DNA of 64,000 nt. Origin: Candidatus Saccharimonadota bacterium. GTDB lineage: Bacteria; Patescibacteriota; Saccharimonadia; Saccharimonadales; Saccharimonadaceae. Under the pieces are notes generated by a model. It was not told the DNA's origin, did not search any database, and worked only from the letters and a program-made list of their open reading frames with translations. Position 1 is the first letter of the stretch; each line of letters starts with the position of its first letter. The DNA is taken from positions 124,001 through 188,000 of the forward strand of contig JAFYLZ010000004.1 of NCBI GenBank assembly GCA_017556795.1, in the 5' to 3' direction. Below are positions 42,535 to 51,757 of this stretch, in pieces. Position numbers and translations under genes: made by a program.

Positions 42535-42981
42535 ATGAGTATTTTGCGTACCGATCGAAAATTTGACCGTTTTGAGGACGTGACGCCGGAAGTTTTGAAG
42601 GCGGAAAACGTTAAATTGTTGCTCTGTGATCTTGATAACACTCTGACGGAGCGTCTCTCGCGCGAGCCGGTTGATGGCTTGGAAGAATGGGTGAAAAGCC
42701 TTAATAAGGCTGGCATTAAATTAGTGATTATTTCGAATAACATTTTCAAGAAACGCGTACAGGGTTTTTGCGAACCATACAACATTAGCTGTGTTTGGTG
42801 GGCAAAAAAGCCAATGAGTGTGCATTTGACCCAAGCTCGCAAAGTAGCTGGCGTGCCAAAAAAGAACACCGTAATGTTAGGCGATAAATGGTCTACCGAT
42901 GTGCTTGCCGCCAAGTTTGCTGGCATTCGCGGTTGGAAAGTAGAACACCGCAAAAGCTACATGAAAGAACAAGAAAAATAA
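42535..42981 (+). CDS. YqeG-family HAD-IIIA phosphatase
   Basis: 148 residues. HAD motif I LLCDLDNTLTERL, motif II (LVIISNN), Lys in WWAKKPMS and motif III MLGDKWSTDVLAAKFAG. YqeG proteins are phosphatidylglycerophosphate-phosphatase-like (Gep4 relatives), and cdsA lies convergently next door, which supports a phospholipid role. TATAAT (42523-42528) ends 6 nt before the ATG (leaderless). Confidence 0.9.
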   Translation: MSILRTDRKFDRFEDVTPEVLKAENVKLLLCDLDNTLTERLSREPVDGLEEWVKSLNKAGIKLVIISNNIFKKRVQGFCEPYNISCVWWAKKPMSVHLTQARKVAGVPKKNTVMLGDKWSTDVLAAKFAGIRGWKVEHRKSYMKEQEK

Positions 42982-42983
42982 GA

Positions 42984-43655
42984 TTAAAGTAAAATCAATA
43001 AAATCGTAGCGGCAAAGGCCATCGAATCGATGCGGTCTAGGTAACCGCCGTGGCCGCCGCGTCCACCGACGAGGATTTCGAACTTATCGAAGAAAGGATT
43101 TTTGACGACAATCTCGCTAGAGTCTTTGATTTTGTAGCGACGCTTGAGGAAGCTTTCGAACAAATCACCAATCACGGCGAGCGGGCCAGCTAGCAAGAAA
43201 AGATAATCGGTGGAGTTGGTCGCAAGCAGGGTGATACCAACTAGTAGAAATGAACAGACTAGACCCATGAAAGTGCCTTCCCAGGTTTTGTTTTTGGAAA
43301 CAAAACGGAATGGACGCGACTTCTTGAACAATGTGCCGCCGATTAATCCACCAAAGATGTAGGCGAAGACGTCGTAGCCACAAACACCAAAGATCAAGAG
43401 GACGATTTGCAAAGTGTTGATTCTGGCGACGAAGATGGAGCCAAAGACTAGCAAGGCGATTTCGATCAAAACCAAGCTAATCCACCAAATTTTGGCGTGT
43501 TGTTTAAAGAAACTTAGTAGCTCGATGCCGGCCACGACAGCAAAAACGCCGTAAAAAACCTTAAACGGCATACTATCTAAGGTAAAAATGGTGGCTGCTG
43601 CAATAGCGAGCAGTGCAAGCGAAGCAATTAGACGTGTGATGAAATTATTAGTCAC
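42984..43655 (-). CDS. cdsA: Phosphatidate cytidylyltransferase CdsA
   Basis: Makes CDP-diacylglycerol from phosphatidate and CTP at the membrane. 223 residues with about seven helices. C-terminal signature: SKNKTWEGTFMG, GDLFESFLKRRYKIKDSS and GGRGGHGGYLDRIDS. The family is usually 260-300 residues, so the N-terminal helices are reduced. GTG start with AGGAGAG upstream and TATAAT further up. Convergent with yqeG, 2 nt apart. Confidence 0.92.
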   Translation of the reverse strand: MTNNFITRLIASLALLAIAAATIFTLDSMPFKVFYGVFAVVAGIELLSFFKQHAKIWWISLVLIEIALLVFGSIFVARINTLQIVLLIFGVCGYDVFAYIFGGLIGGTLFKKSRPFRFVSKNKTWEGTFMGLVCSFLLVGITLLATNSTDYLFLLAGPLAVIGDLFESFLKRRYKIKDSSEIVVKNPFFDKFEILVGGRGGHGGYLDRIDSMAFAATILLILL

Positions 43656-43687
43656 AAAAGCTCTCCTGCTTTTATTATAACAACTAA

Positions 43688-44293
43688 TTAAAGATTTGTG
43701 CGATTTTCGAGTGCGGCAGACAAAGTGATTTGGTCAGCGTAGGACAAATCAACGCCGAGTGGTAAGCCGCGAGCCAGGCGGGTAATTTTGAGGCCAGGAG
43801 TTTTTTCGTGGAGAATTTTTTCGATGAGAAGCGCAGTTCCCTCACCTTCGATAGATGGGTTGGTAGCAATAATAACTTCTTTGACGGCATCTTTTTCGAC
43901 GCGTTCAGCAAGCTCTTTGATATGCAATTCGTCTGGCGTAATGCCATCAATTGGCGAGAAGGCCCCGCCTAGCACGTGATAAGTGCCTTTGTAGCCATGA
44001 GTTTGCTCGATGGCGTAAATATCAAGCGGCTCCTCGACGACAAGCACGGTAGTCTTGTCGCGTTCTGGGTCGCTGTAGAGCGGCGAGATTTCCTCGTCGG
44101 CATTAATCAATGCAAAAGTCACTGGACAGGATTTGACGCCGTCGTGCAGATTACCGATAGTTTCGGCAAGTTCTTTGGCTACGTTCGGACTGGAACGAAA
44201 AAGATAGTAAGCATAACGCTCGGCAGTGCGCGGACCAACGCCCGGCAAATGGCTTAACGCTTCAACGGCGTCAGAGAGCGCCTGTGGTAGCAT
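43688..44293 (-). CDS. recR: Recombination mediator RecR lacking its zinc-finger cysteines
   Basis: 201 residues. The N-terminal helix-hairpin-helix HLPGVGPRTAERYAYYLF, Toprim (VVEEPLDIYAIEQT, YHVLGGAFSPIDG) and the C-terminal Walker B-like part are intact. The region that normally holds C-x2-C...C-x2-C reads KSCPVTFALINADEEISPLY, with one Cys left, so it should not bind zinc in the usual way. Starts directly after the ybaB stop (classical ybaB-recR pair). Confidence 0.93.
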   Translation of the reverse strand: MLPQALSDAVEALSHLPGVGPRTAERYAYYLFRSSPNVAKELAETIGNLHDGVKSCPVTFALINADEEISPLYSDPERDKTTVLVVEEPLDIYAIEQTHGYKGTYHVLGGAFSPIDGITPDELHIKELAERVEKDAVKEVIIATNPSIEGEGTALLIEKILHEKTPGLKITRLARGLPLGVDLSYADQITLSAALENRTNL

Positions 44294-44590
44294 TTAGAAT
44301 CCTAGGTTACCGAGACCACCCATGAGTGGTTTCATTTTGTCAGTAGCGATTTCTTGAGCTTTAGCAAAGCCATCACGCATACAGTTCTCGATCCAGCGTT
44401 CGAGTTCGTGAATGTCATCAAGATCAATTTTCTCAGGATCGATGGTTACTTTGCGAACTTTGAGTTCACCGGTGATTTGAACGACGACGGCGCCGTCACC
44501 AGCTTCAACTTCAACGATTTCGTTCTTTAATTCTTTTTGAGCCTTTCTGAGTTGGTTCAACATTTTCATTTGGTCCATTGTCTGACCCAT
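44294..44590 (-). CDS. Nucleoid-associated protein YbaB/EbfC
   Basis: 98 residues, normal for the family. Starts MGQTMDQMKMLNQLRKAQKE, with an amphipathic N-terminal helix, VKVTIDPE-like strand (VRKVTIDPEKID) and a glycine-rich tail (MGGLGNLGF). Binds DNA as a tweezer-like dimer. AAGGAG before the ATG. It lies between the GT-C-like gene and recR; dnaX, its usual neighbour, is about 3 kb upstream. Confidence 0.95.
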   Translation of the reverse strand: MGQTMDQMKMLNQLRKAQKELKNEIVEVEAGDGAVVVQITGELKVRKVTIDPEKIDLDDIHELERWIENCMRDGFAKAQEIATDKMKPLMGGLGNLGF

Positions 44591-44593
44591 GGT

Positions 44594-46036
44594 TTATTCT
44601 CCTTCTACTGTATATAGATATATTATATCAGAGTTATCTGATTTTTCCGAGGTAATTATGCGAGAAAGGTGGTAGCCTTCTGGTGTTTTGGCTGGTTTCT
44701 TTAAGAAGGCCAACGCGCGGTCTTTGGTTGGTGTGTCGGTAACCTTGAGATCAGTTGAGCCCTCGAGGATTTTGTAGAAGTCATATTCGACTGATTCCGG
44801 CTCGGCCACGATAGTTTCGTTGGTGAGTTTTTCGCGGATAATCGATAGATTGTTTGTATAGTATGGCGCAACGTTTGGGTTGAAGCGGTAGCTGTACATG
44901 TTATGCAGAATGTTTGGCAAGATAATGATAGCAAACAAGATTGATAGTGGGATTAAGGCCGAAATACGAGCGTATGGGTTTTCTGGGAAGAGGCCGTACC
45001 ATTTTTCCAGTACATACTTAAGACCGTGCGCAACGAGGATAGATAAAGGAATAATGATAAATACGACAGAACTTGGATTGAAGCCAGTAATGACGACTGT
45101 GAAAATAAGAAGCAGTGTAGCGATTGAGTTGCGTGAGGCAAAGAAGCCTTTGGTGGTCGAGAAGAGGCCGATCGGGGCGAGAGCGAATACTGGCAAGCTA
45201 ACGAGCGGTGACAAAATTGGGCCGTCTGGGCTGGTGCTCCACGAGAAAATTGGCATCATGCCGTTCGCGATATTGTTGAAGAATTCGCCAGTGACGAAGT
45301 CTTTAGCAAAGAATAATTCCATCATGACGCTTGGGGCTTGAACGATATTAGTGATCAGCAAGGCGATGCCGGCCACAACGATAAGGGCGGTAATAATGAA
45401 AGGAATCTTTGGTAGGCGTTTAATCACGAAGCGTAGGTGTGGTTGCGATAAGACAAAAATCACACAGAAGATTGCAAAGTAAATCATGTATGGTGTAAAG
45501 ATAGACAAAAGTAGCGACAAAGCAAATGCAAAACAAAAGATTGGCTCTGGGCGTTTTTCGCCTTGGATTTTGGAACCGAGCCAGAGCAAGAGAACTGGCC
45601 AGAATACCAACATGATAAGCGGAGTGCCGGTACCGATTAATGATAGGAAGATAGTCGAGAGCGTCATCAAAATTGACGCGAGCAAGGATACGTTGTTTTT
45701 AAACCAGCGGTTTAGGATCAAGATTAAGAGGAAGCCGAGCAAGATGCCGATGATAATGTTTGGTAGTTTAATTGCGAACGGCGTAAGGCCAAAAGCCAGG
45801 ATAGAAACTTTTTGTAAAAGACGGTATGGAAGATCAACCAAGTCACCATTAAAGACGGCGTCTGGCTCGAGGTTGTATGAACTAACGGCTGATTCCATTT
45901 CGGCGGTAGAAAGGTTTTTCTGGGCAATCAGAGGGACCAAAAAGAGCAAGCCCACGAAAGCCAACCCTAGCAGAATATAGCCGATTTTGAAGCGATGCTT
46001 ATACAAAAAAAGTTTAGAAATAATAATTTTCTTCAC
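44594..46036 (-). CDS. Polytopic membrane protein, GT-C glycosyltransferase-like (putative)
   Basis: 480 residues with about eleven hydrophobic helices and a soluble C-terminal tail (about 395-480). After the first helix there is an acidic loop (STAEMESAVSSYNLEPDAVF) reminiscent of the catalytic loop of dolichyl/undecaprenyl-phosphate-sugar transferases, but no secure signature. GTG start with TATACT 6 nt upstream. It heads the operon with ybaB and recR. The function could also be flippase-type; confidence is mostly in the gene itself. Confidence 0.7.
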   Translation of the reverse strand: MKKIIISKLFLYKHRFKIGYILLGLAFVGLLFLVPLIAQKNLSTAEMESAVSSYNLEPDAVFNGDLVDLPYRLLQKVSILAFGLTPFAIKLPNIIIGILLGFLLILILNRWFKNNVSLLASILMTLSTIFLSLIGTGTPLIMLVFWPVLLLWLGSKIQGEKRPEPIFCFAFALSLLLSIFTPYMIYFAIFCVIFVLSQPHLRFVIKRLPKIPFIITALIVVAGIALLITNIVQAPSVMMELFFAKDFVTGEFFNNIANGMMPIFSWSTSPDGPILSPLVSLPVFALAPIGLFSTTKGFFASRNSIATLLLIFTVVITGFNPSSVVFIIIPLSILVAHGLKYVLEKWYGLFPENPYARISALIPLSILFAIIILPNILHNMYSYRFNPNVAPYYTNNLSIIREKLTNETIVAEPESVEYDFYKILEGSTDLKVTDTPTKDRALAFLKKPAKTPEGYHLSRIITSEKSDNSDIIYLYTVEGE

Positions 46037-46051
46037 ATAACCAGTATAGCG

Positions 46052-47416
46052 TTATTCGCGAGTTTTGTCCAGCGACATGAAACGGAGAAGTTCTGGGTGG
46101 AAGTAGAGTTCAACCTTACCGACGGCGCCATGGCGGTGCTTAGCGATAATCAGCTCAGTAATGTGAGTGTCTTCGTAGTTGTCATCATGAATCTTGTAAT
46201 AGTCTGGACGGTGTAAGAATACTACAAGGTCGGCGTCCTGCTCGATAGAACCGGAGTCACGAAGGTCGGACAAGACTGGGCGCGGATCGTCACGGCCGGT
46301 CACGTTACGAGAAAGCTGAGCCAAAGCGATAACTGGAACTTTGAGTTCGCGGGCGAGAATCTTTAGGCCGCGGGAAACTTCGGAAACTTCCTGCACGCGG
46401 TTGCCGGCGTAGCGGTTGGTACCCTGGATAAGCTGTAAGTAGTCGATAATGATAATACCAACGTCGTGGTCGTGCATGGCGCGGCGGGCTTTGTTCCTAA
46501 GTTCCATGATGTTCATGGAGCTGGTGTCGTCGATATAGAGCGGCAAATCGTCGAGTTCACCCATAGCATCGGTGACACGATTGAATTCCTCGTCGGAAAT
46601 ATTACCGGTACGGATGTGCCAGTTGTCGACGCCGGAAACATCAGAAATAATACGTTCGATAATTTCGTTGGCGGCCATCTCCATTGAGAAGAAAAGGACA
46701 CCCTTGTTGTTGTATTTAGCAATGTTGTAGGCAATGTTTTGTGCGAAAGTCGTTTTACCCATGGCCGGGCGAGCACCGACGATGACGAGGTCACCTTTTT
46801 GGAAACCAGCGGTTTTATTATCGAGATCACGGAAACCAGATTTAAGGCCACGCAAGGCGCCTTTGTTCTTGCGAAGATCTTCGATGCGCTCTAATGCGTC
46901 GGCGAGCAACTCGTCCATTGGTGTGTAGTCGGTTTTAATTAATTTGCCGGAAACATCGAAGAGGATTTTTTCGGCTTTGCCAACCAATTCCATAACATCG
47001 GAGTCATCTTCGTAGGCTTTGTCGGCGATGGCGCTACCAGCAACGATTAAGTTGCGGCGAACGGAGGCTTTATCGACAATGTTGGCGTAGGCCTTAGCGT
47101 GTGAAGCGGTTGGAACGAAGTTAGAAAGCTCGATTAAGTACGGTGCGCCACCAATTTCTTTGAGTTTCTTAGTGGTTTTGAGCTCGTCAGTAAGAGTAAG
47201 AGTATCGATCGGTAAATGCTTGTTATAAAGGCTGACCATGGCTTCAAAAATTGTTTGATGCCTAGGTTCGTAGAAGTCCTTGGCTTGGACGATGGAAGAA
47301 ACTTCTGGGAAGATTTCGTCGCCATCAGAAATCAAGATTGCACCAAGCAATGATTTTTCGGCTGCGACATCCTGTGGTGGAATGCGGCCAGAATCAGAAT
47401 GGGATTTTTCCGCCAT
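46052..47416 (-). CDS. dnaB: Replicative DNA helicase DnaB
   Basis: 454 residues. N-terminal primase-interaction domain (GRIPPQDVAAEKSLLGAIL), RecA-like ATPase with Walker A VGARPAMGKTTFAQN, H2/Walker B IIIIDYLQLIQG and the arginine-finger region (SDLRDSGSIEQDADLVVFL). No intein. The start is set at MAEKSHSDSGR (47416) by AGAGGAGG 8 nt upstream and a TATAAT inside the end of dnaX; it overlaps dnaX by 23 nt. Confidence 0.95.
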   Translation of the reverse strand: MAEKSHSDSGRIPPQDVAAEKSLLGAILISDGDEIFPEVSSIVQAKDFYEPRHQTIFEAMVSLYNKHLPIDTLTLTDELKTTKKLKEIGGAPYLIELSNFVPTASHAKAYANIVDKASVRRNLIVAGSAIADKAYEDDSDVMELVGKAEKILFDVSGKLIKTDYTPMDELLADALERIEDLRKNKGALRGLKSGFRDLDNKTAGFQKGDLVIVGARPAMGKTTFAQNIAYNIAKYNNKGVLFFSMEMAANEIIERIISDVSGVDNWHIRTGNISDEEFNRVTDAMGELDDLPLYIDDTSSMNIMELRNKARRAMHDHDVGIIIIDYLQLIQGTNRYAGNRVQEVSEVSRGLKILARELKVPVIALAQLSRNVTGRDDPRPVLSDLRDSGSIEQDADLVVFLHRPDYYKIHDDNYEDTHITELIIAKHRHGAVGKVELYFHPELLRFMSLDKTRE

Positions 47417-48794
47417 TTTTTTCGACCTCCTCTGCTCCACCCATTATACCAGAAATTTTAGCGACCAACGGATTTTCGTTGTGCTCCAAGCGTTCATCTA
47501 CGTCGTGAATTTCGAGTTTAACGCCTTCTAGCACGCTGACGATGATGGCGCGGTTGTTTGGACGCTCGATGATAGTTTTGATAATACGTTTAAGCGGATA
47601 AATATGTAGCGATGAGCCGTCAAATTGATGCTCGGTTTTCTTGAGTTGGGCAGAAATTGCGTTGTTCTTGGCTTCAACCGCGTCGATGAAACCGTCCCAG
47701 TTAAAGTCGGCGGCTTTGATGGTCGGCGCTGCGGCTGGTTCGGTCGGAGCTTCTGCTTTTGGAGCTTCTTTTGGCGCAGCTACGGGGGTGCTAAGCGGTG
47801 TGACTTTTGGCGTTGGGACTCTGGCTGGAGCTGGCGCCGGTGCGGCCGGCCTGGTGGTCGGTGCTGGAACGAGAGTAGTCAAAGCAACAAGTAGTTTAGC
47901 TTCAGCAAATGGACTTTTGACATTGGTAAGATGATCGAGCAACTTAAGGACGCTTGGCTCAGGATTTTTAAGGATAGCGTCGATTAATTCTTCGGCGATA
48001 GTCTCGGCTTTAACGTTGGCGTTGAAGAGGTTTTTAAGAATATCAGAAATCTGTGCAAGGTCGCCAGCGGTGTAGGATGCCAGTAGTTTAGTAATTAACT
48101 CTTCTTCTGGCAAGCCGAAGGTTTGAACGATGAAATCTTTGGTGATTTTTTCGGTGCCGAAATTGGCGATTTGATCAAGTAAGGACAAGGTATCGCGGAA
48201 CGAACCGCCGCCGCGTTTGACGAGCAAAGTCAAAGCGTCGTCGTCGATATTGATTTTTTCTTTGGCGGCAATTTTTTTGACATAGTCAAACATGACCTTA
48301 AAGTCGGCAAGGTTAAAAGTGAATACCTGAGCGCGCGAAGTAATGGTGACTGGAACTTTGTAGGCGTCCGTAGTCGCCATGATGAAGACAGCGTGTTTTG
48401 GTGGCTCCTCCAAAGTTTTAAGTAAAGCATTGAAGGCTTCTTTGGTAAGCATGTGAACTTCGTCGATGATGTAGACTTTGTATTTACCTTCGGTTGGGGC
48501 GATGGCAACTTTTTCGCGTAGTTCCCTGATGTTGTCGATACCTCGGTTGGAGGCGCCATCGATTTCGATGATGTCGACATAGTTATCCTCGAGTTCATAT
48601 TTGAAATTGTTGATCTCATGGGCGAAAATACGGGCGACGGAAGTTTTGCCGCAACCGCGTGGGCCGACGAACAAGTAGGCGTGCGAAATGTTTTTGGACT
48701 CGAGAGATTTTTTGAGGGTGCTGACGACTTGGTCTTCGCCGATGACGTCGGCCAGACTTTTTGGACGATATTTACGATACAGCACCTTTCCCAT
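47394..48794 (-). CDS. dnaX: DNA polymerase III subunit gamma/tau, without zinc module
   Basis: Clamp-loader ATPase, 466 residues. Walker A GPRGCGKTSVARIF, Walker B YIIDEVHMLTKEAF and sensor ITSRAQVFTF. The Cys4 zinc module normally inserted between Walker A and the EIDAASN motif is missing; HEINNFKYELEDNYVDIIEI runs straight through. An Ala/Pro-rich linker (about 310-365) precedes a short tau-like tail. No slippery A6-7 frameshift site is obvious. TATAAT is 8 nt before the ATG. Confidence 0.95.
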   Translation of the reverse strand: MGKVLYRKYRPKSLADVIGEDQVVSTLKKSLESKNISHAYLFVGPRGCGKTSVARIFAHEINNFKYELEDNYVDIIEIDGASNRGIDNIRELREKVAIAPTEGKYKVYIIDEVHMLTKEAFNALLKTLEEPPKHAVFIMATTDAYKVPVTITSRAQVFTFNLADFKVMFDYVKKIAAKEKINIDDDALTLLVKRGGGSFRDTLSLLDQIANFGTEKITKDFIVQTFGLPEEELITKLLASYTAGDLAQISDILKNLFNANVKAETIAEELIDAILKNPEPSVLKLLDHLTNVKSPFAEAKLLVALTTLVPAPTTRPAAPAPAPARVPTPKVTPLSTPVAAPKEAPKAEAPTEPAAAPTIKAADFNWDGFIDAVEAKNNAISAQLKKTEHQFDGSSLHIYPLKRIIKTIIERPNNRAIIVSVLEGVKLEIHDVDERLEHNENPLVAKISGIMGGAEEVEKNGGKIPF

Positions 48795-48811
48795 ATGGAT
48801 TTATTATAGCA

Positions 48812-48843
48812 TGAAAAAATATCCCCGTTAGGGGATATTTTCG
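48812..48843 (-). terminator. Terminator after the 48851 gene
   Basis: AAATATCCCC-GTTA-GGGGATATTT perfect hairpin (48817-48840) with a U-run on the minus strand; it lies just upstream of the dnaX promoter. Confidence 0.9.
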
Positions 48844-48850
48844 TAAAGCT

Positions 48851-49378
48851 TTACAAAGCGGCTTCGACTGCTGCCCAGTTGGCGAGCTTGGCCTTTTCTG
48901 GGTCGGCTGGGATAATTACAGAAACCTGAGAACCTTCGCGCAAGTGGAAGTAAGTAACTGAAGCATAAAGCACCTCGTACTCTTTGCCGGCAACTTCTAC
49001 AAAGTATTTGTCGTCGTGGTGAGTAAGAGTACCGATAACGGTTTTGCGTTCGATTGGGCCAATTTGCTTGTAGAGGAATTTACCATCTTCGGTGATGGTA
49101 AGTTTCATAATGTCGCCCTCAACGAGTTTGGACTTAGAAGCATAGTTGGCTGGGACTGGATAGTTTTTACCATCTGGACCAATCATGATTTGGCCATCAA
49201 AGATGCCTTCAATAACTTTGCCTTCTGGGGTGCTAACGATTGAGTTGTTTGGGGCAGTAATAACGGCGCCGTCGCCAAGAACGGAGTTTAGCAATTCTTT
49301 TGCAGCAGCCAAATTAGTCTCAGCTTCGCCGATGAGGCTGCGTAAACGCTTTATTTGTTTTTCTGGGAGTTCAGACAT
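48851..49378 (-). CDS. Conserved hypothetical protein (coiled coil plus beta-barrel-like domain)
   Basis: 175 residues. The N-terminal helix (1-35, ELPEKQIKRLRSLIGEAETN) looks like a short coiled coil. The rest is strand-rich: IFDGQIMIGPDGKNYPVPAN and VEGDIMKLTITEDGKFLYKQ suggest an OB-like fold. I recall similar proteins as conserved across Saccharibacteria without a function. The start is ATG 49378 (an adjacent GTG at 49381 is possible) with GAGG close upstream and TTGACA/TATAAT further up. Monocistronic with a terminator. Confidence 0.82.
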   Translation of the reverse strand: MSELPEKQIKRLRSLIGEAETNLAAAKELLNSVLGDGAVITAPNNSIVSTPEGKVIEGIFDGQIMIGPDGKNYPVPANYASKSKLVEGDIMKLTITEDGKFLYKQIGPIERKTVIGTLTHHDDKYFVEVAGKEYEVLYASVTYFHLREGSQVSVIIPADPEKAKLANWAAVEAAL

Positions 49379-49513
49379 CACCTCGCATCCTGTCTAAAAT
49401 ATAGTATTAATATTATATTATATCTGGGTCAAAAACATGTCAAGTTTTTTCTAACGATTTTTTCCACCGAAAAAACAGTGGTCGGCGCAAAAATGTTGTA
49501 AATAATACATGCA
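49379..49513 (-). promoter_or_regulatory. Promoter region of the 48851 gene
   Basis: The minus strand shows TTGACA, a 15-nt gap and overlapping TATAAT-TATAAT boxes, then a leader of about 40 nt. A weak CCAC/GTGG hairpin near 49460-49490 may end the upstream gene. Confidence 0.5.
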
Positions 49514-50560
49514 TTATTCAGCGGCTTTGTATAGGCCGGTGTGTTTCTGATTGTCGTAGAGCATGGTTGGGATGCCCTTGAGGCGGAGCTCGTTTTCGAC
49601 AATGGCGCGGTTTTTCTCAATTAGCGTATTGATCTGGTCGGAGTGAGCTGCGGCGCGAATGTCGGAGACCTCCTGTTCGCTAAGGCCTAGCTCGGACATG
49701 AATTCATCGAGTTTAGCGGCGGCTTCGTCGGCTGAATAGATATTGTTGAACTTGGATTGGAAGTTGGTGCCGTCGTCATCGCGAGTGGTGAAGATGCGAT
49801 CGAGTAATTTGACGGTGAGTTCTGGATTTGCTTCGTTTAGCGCGTAGGCGGTACGGACGATGAGGTCGGAGTTTCTGAACTTAAAGCCGCCGTCTGGATT
49901 CTTGATGGCAAACAAAACGATTTTGACATTGTAGCTATCGAAGAAGCCGCTGCTCTTTTGGTTGAGATAGGAAGCTAGACAGACTGAGCAACCTGGGTCG
50001 AGAATATCGACAGCGGTTGGTTGATTGTTTTCTTTAACGGTGAAAGTGTAGAAATCAAAATTGTCAGGATTGTAATCTTTGAACTTGTCTGGAATGGCGC
50101 CAAAGATTTCGCCCCACTCCTCGAACCAGCGACCGGTAGCTTCAAAAATATTGGACGGCTCGGATTCGTCGATGCTGCAGACTTCGGCGCCGAGTGAGCA
50201 GGCGGCTGGCTTGGTGACGTTGCAGGTGCCAAGCGCCCAGAGCGCGAGCAGAGATTTGATAGCAGTAAGGAGTGCCCAGACGGCGACGACGACAATAATT
50301 ACTGAGACAATTTCAATAATGGCGCTGAGTGGTTTGATCCAAGTCGGGTGTTTAATAATAACGCGGCTAAGCAGCGTGTTTTTAACATCTTCCTTGAACC
50401 CGGTCTCACATTTTTGAAGGCGGATTTTTTTGCCAAGACAGCCCCAGGATTTTTTGAGCATCTGGAGGTATTTTTTGCCGACCTCGCGCTTAAAAATCGA
50501 AATAATAGCGACGAAAATGCCGATAATGGCAAGGATAATAAAAGCAGCTATGCACACCAT
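49514..50560 (-). CDS. Membrane protein with an extracytoplasmic DsbA/thioredoxin-like domain
   Basis: 348 residues. Helix 1 at 2-22 and helix 2 at about 80-105 (IIEIVSVIIVVVAVWALLTA) with a basic cytoplasmic loop between. The domain after residue 110 contains LDPGCSVCLASYL, a CxxC redox site, an alpha-helical insertion and GIPTMLYDN with the cis-proline expected of a thioredoxin fold. Additional paired cysteines lie at about 115-130 (GTCNV, AACSLGAEVC). It may introduce or shuffle disulfides in exported proteins such as the Cys-rich cutinase-vWA protein. No VKOR- or DsbB-like partner is seen here. Confidence 0.82.
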   Translation of the reverse strand: MVCIAAFIILAIIGIFVAIISIFKREVGKKYLQMLKKSWGCLGKKIRLQKCETGFKEDVKNTLLSRVIIKHPTWIKPLSAIIEIVSVIIVVVAVWALLTAIKSLLALWALGTCNVTKPAACSLGAEVCSIDESEPSNIFEATGRWFEEWGEIFGAIPDKFKDYNPDNFDFYTFTVKENNQPTAVDILDPGCSVCLASYLNQKSSGFFDSYNVKIVLFAIKNPDGGFKFRNSDLIVRTAYALNEANPELTVKLLDRIFTTRDDDGTNFQSKFNNIYSADEAAAKLDEFMSELGLSEQEVSDIRAAAHSDQINTLIEKNRAIVENELRLKGIPTMLYDNQKHTGLYKAAE

Positions 50561-50578
50561 AATATATAAATAGTAGCA

Positions 50579-51742
50579 CTACTTGAGGATTTTAGCGAGA
50601 GCGTTCTGGACTTTTTCGATGTCTTCTTTAGTGGTGTGAAGACCGAGCGAAAAACGAATAAGTGGTGGGTAGTGGCAGATATGATCAAGGTAATAATGCA
50701 CGCAGAAGTAGCCGGTGCGAGCCATGATTCCCTCGCGCGAGAGAGCTTCGCCGAGCAAATGCGAATCGATGCCGTCGATATAGAAGCTCATGGTTGGGTT
50801 GGCTTCGTGATTGACGAGATGTACTTTTGGCGAAGCTTTCAGAAAATCATAGAGCGCTTGGTAATTGTCGGTGAGATTTTGCCAGTCGGATTTTTTGCGA
50901 GAGTTTAGCCAATCAAGCGCGGCGCCAAGACCAATGATTTCGCCCCAGGCCTGCAAGCCGGATTCGAATTTGGTATAAATGTGGTTTGGTGAATCGGCAG
51001 AAAGTTGATATGAATCTTTGTCGACGTCGTCGACCATGCCACCGCCAACGAAGTAAGTATGCAATTTGTTAAGCAAGGATTTTTTCCAAACGATTACGCC
51101 AAGTGAAGGTGCGTAAAGTTTGTGAGCCGAGAAACAGATCGCGTCAGCATCGGTTTTTTCGAGAATGCTGGAGCTATGGGCCATGGCTTGGGCAGCATCG
51201 ATAATAATTAGGCCACCGGCTTTATGAACAGCCTTAATTAGTTCGTTGATGTTGAGTAATTTGCGTCCATCGATGTTGCTGGCGCAGTTGACTACTACGA
51301 GGGCTTTTTTGAAATTGTAATCATCTAGTGGAATTGAGCCGTCGTCGTTTCGCTTCATGACGATGCGTGGCAGGCCAGTACGTTCAGAAAAAGCCATTGT
51401 AGAAAGGAATGGTGAGTTGTGCTCGATGTCGGAAGTCATGACCTTTTCAAAAAGGCTTGGCTCAAGTTGGTTCAAAAGTAGGTTGATGCCGTAGGTGGTA
51501 TTGAGTGTAAATGAAACGGTATATTCTTTGGCTTTGAGTTTTAAGAATTTGAGAACTTTTTCACGGGTTTCGTCGACTTTGGCATCGGTGAGTTTGCCCC
51601 ACTTGTATTTGGCGCGTTCACCACAAGCGTTGAAATTTAAATAATAGTCGTTAATAGCATCAATGACTGGCTTTGGACGGAGGGATTGGCAAGCGCTATC
51701 AAGATAAACATCGCCAGGTTTTAAGTAATTAAAATCATTCAT
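50579..51742 (-). CDS. Class V aminotransferase, SufS/CsdA-like cysteine desulfurase
   Basis: 387 residues. PLP-lysine in CFSAHKLYAPSLGV, N-terminal VYLDSACQSLRPKPVIDA, C-terminal ARTGYFCVHYYLD with the single catalytic Cys typical of class II (SufS) desulfurases. No sufU/sufBCD adjoins it. The start is set at MNDFNYLKPGDVYL (51742): TATAAT (51749-51754) ends 6 nt upstream. Distinct from the IscS-type enzyme at 21663-22802. Confidence 0.88.
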   Translation of the reverse strand: MNDFNYLKPGDVYLDSACQSLRPKPVIDAINDYYLNFNACGERAKYKWGKLTDAKVDETREKVLKFLKLKAKEYTVSFTLNTTYGINLLLNQLEPSLFEKVMTSDIEHNSPFLSTMAFSERTGLPRIVMKRNDDGSIPLDDYNFKKALVVVNCASNIDGRKLLNINELIKAVHKAGGLIIIDAAQAMAHSSSILEKTDADAICFSAHKLYAPSLGVIVWKKSLLNKLHTYFVGGGMVDDVDKDSYQLSADSPNHIYTKFESGLQAWGEIIGLGAALDWLNSRKKSDWQNLTDNYQALYDFLKASPKVHLVNHEANPTMSFYIDGIDSHLLGEALSREGIMARTGYFCVHYYLDHICHYPPLIRFSLGLHTTKEDIEKVQNALAKILK

Positions 51743-51757
51743 AGGATTATTATAGCA

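Noticed and set aside
47394-48794. Programmed frameshift in dnaX producing gamma
   Set aside because: No A-rich slippery heptamer with a downstream hairpin was evident in the tau-like region.
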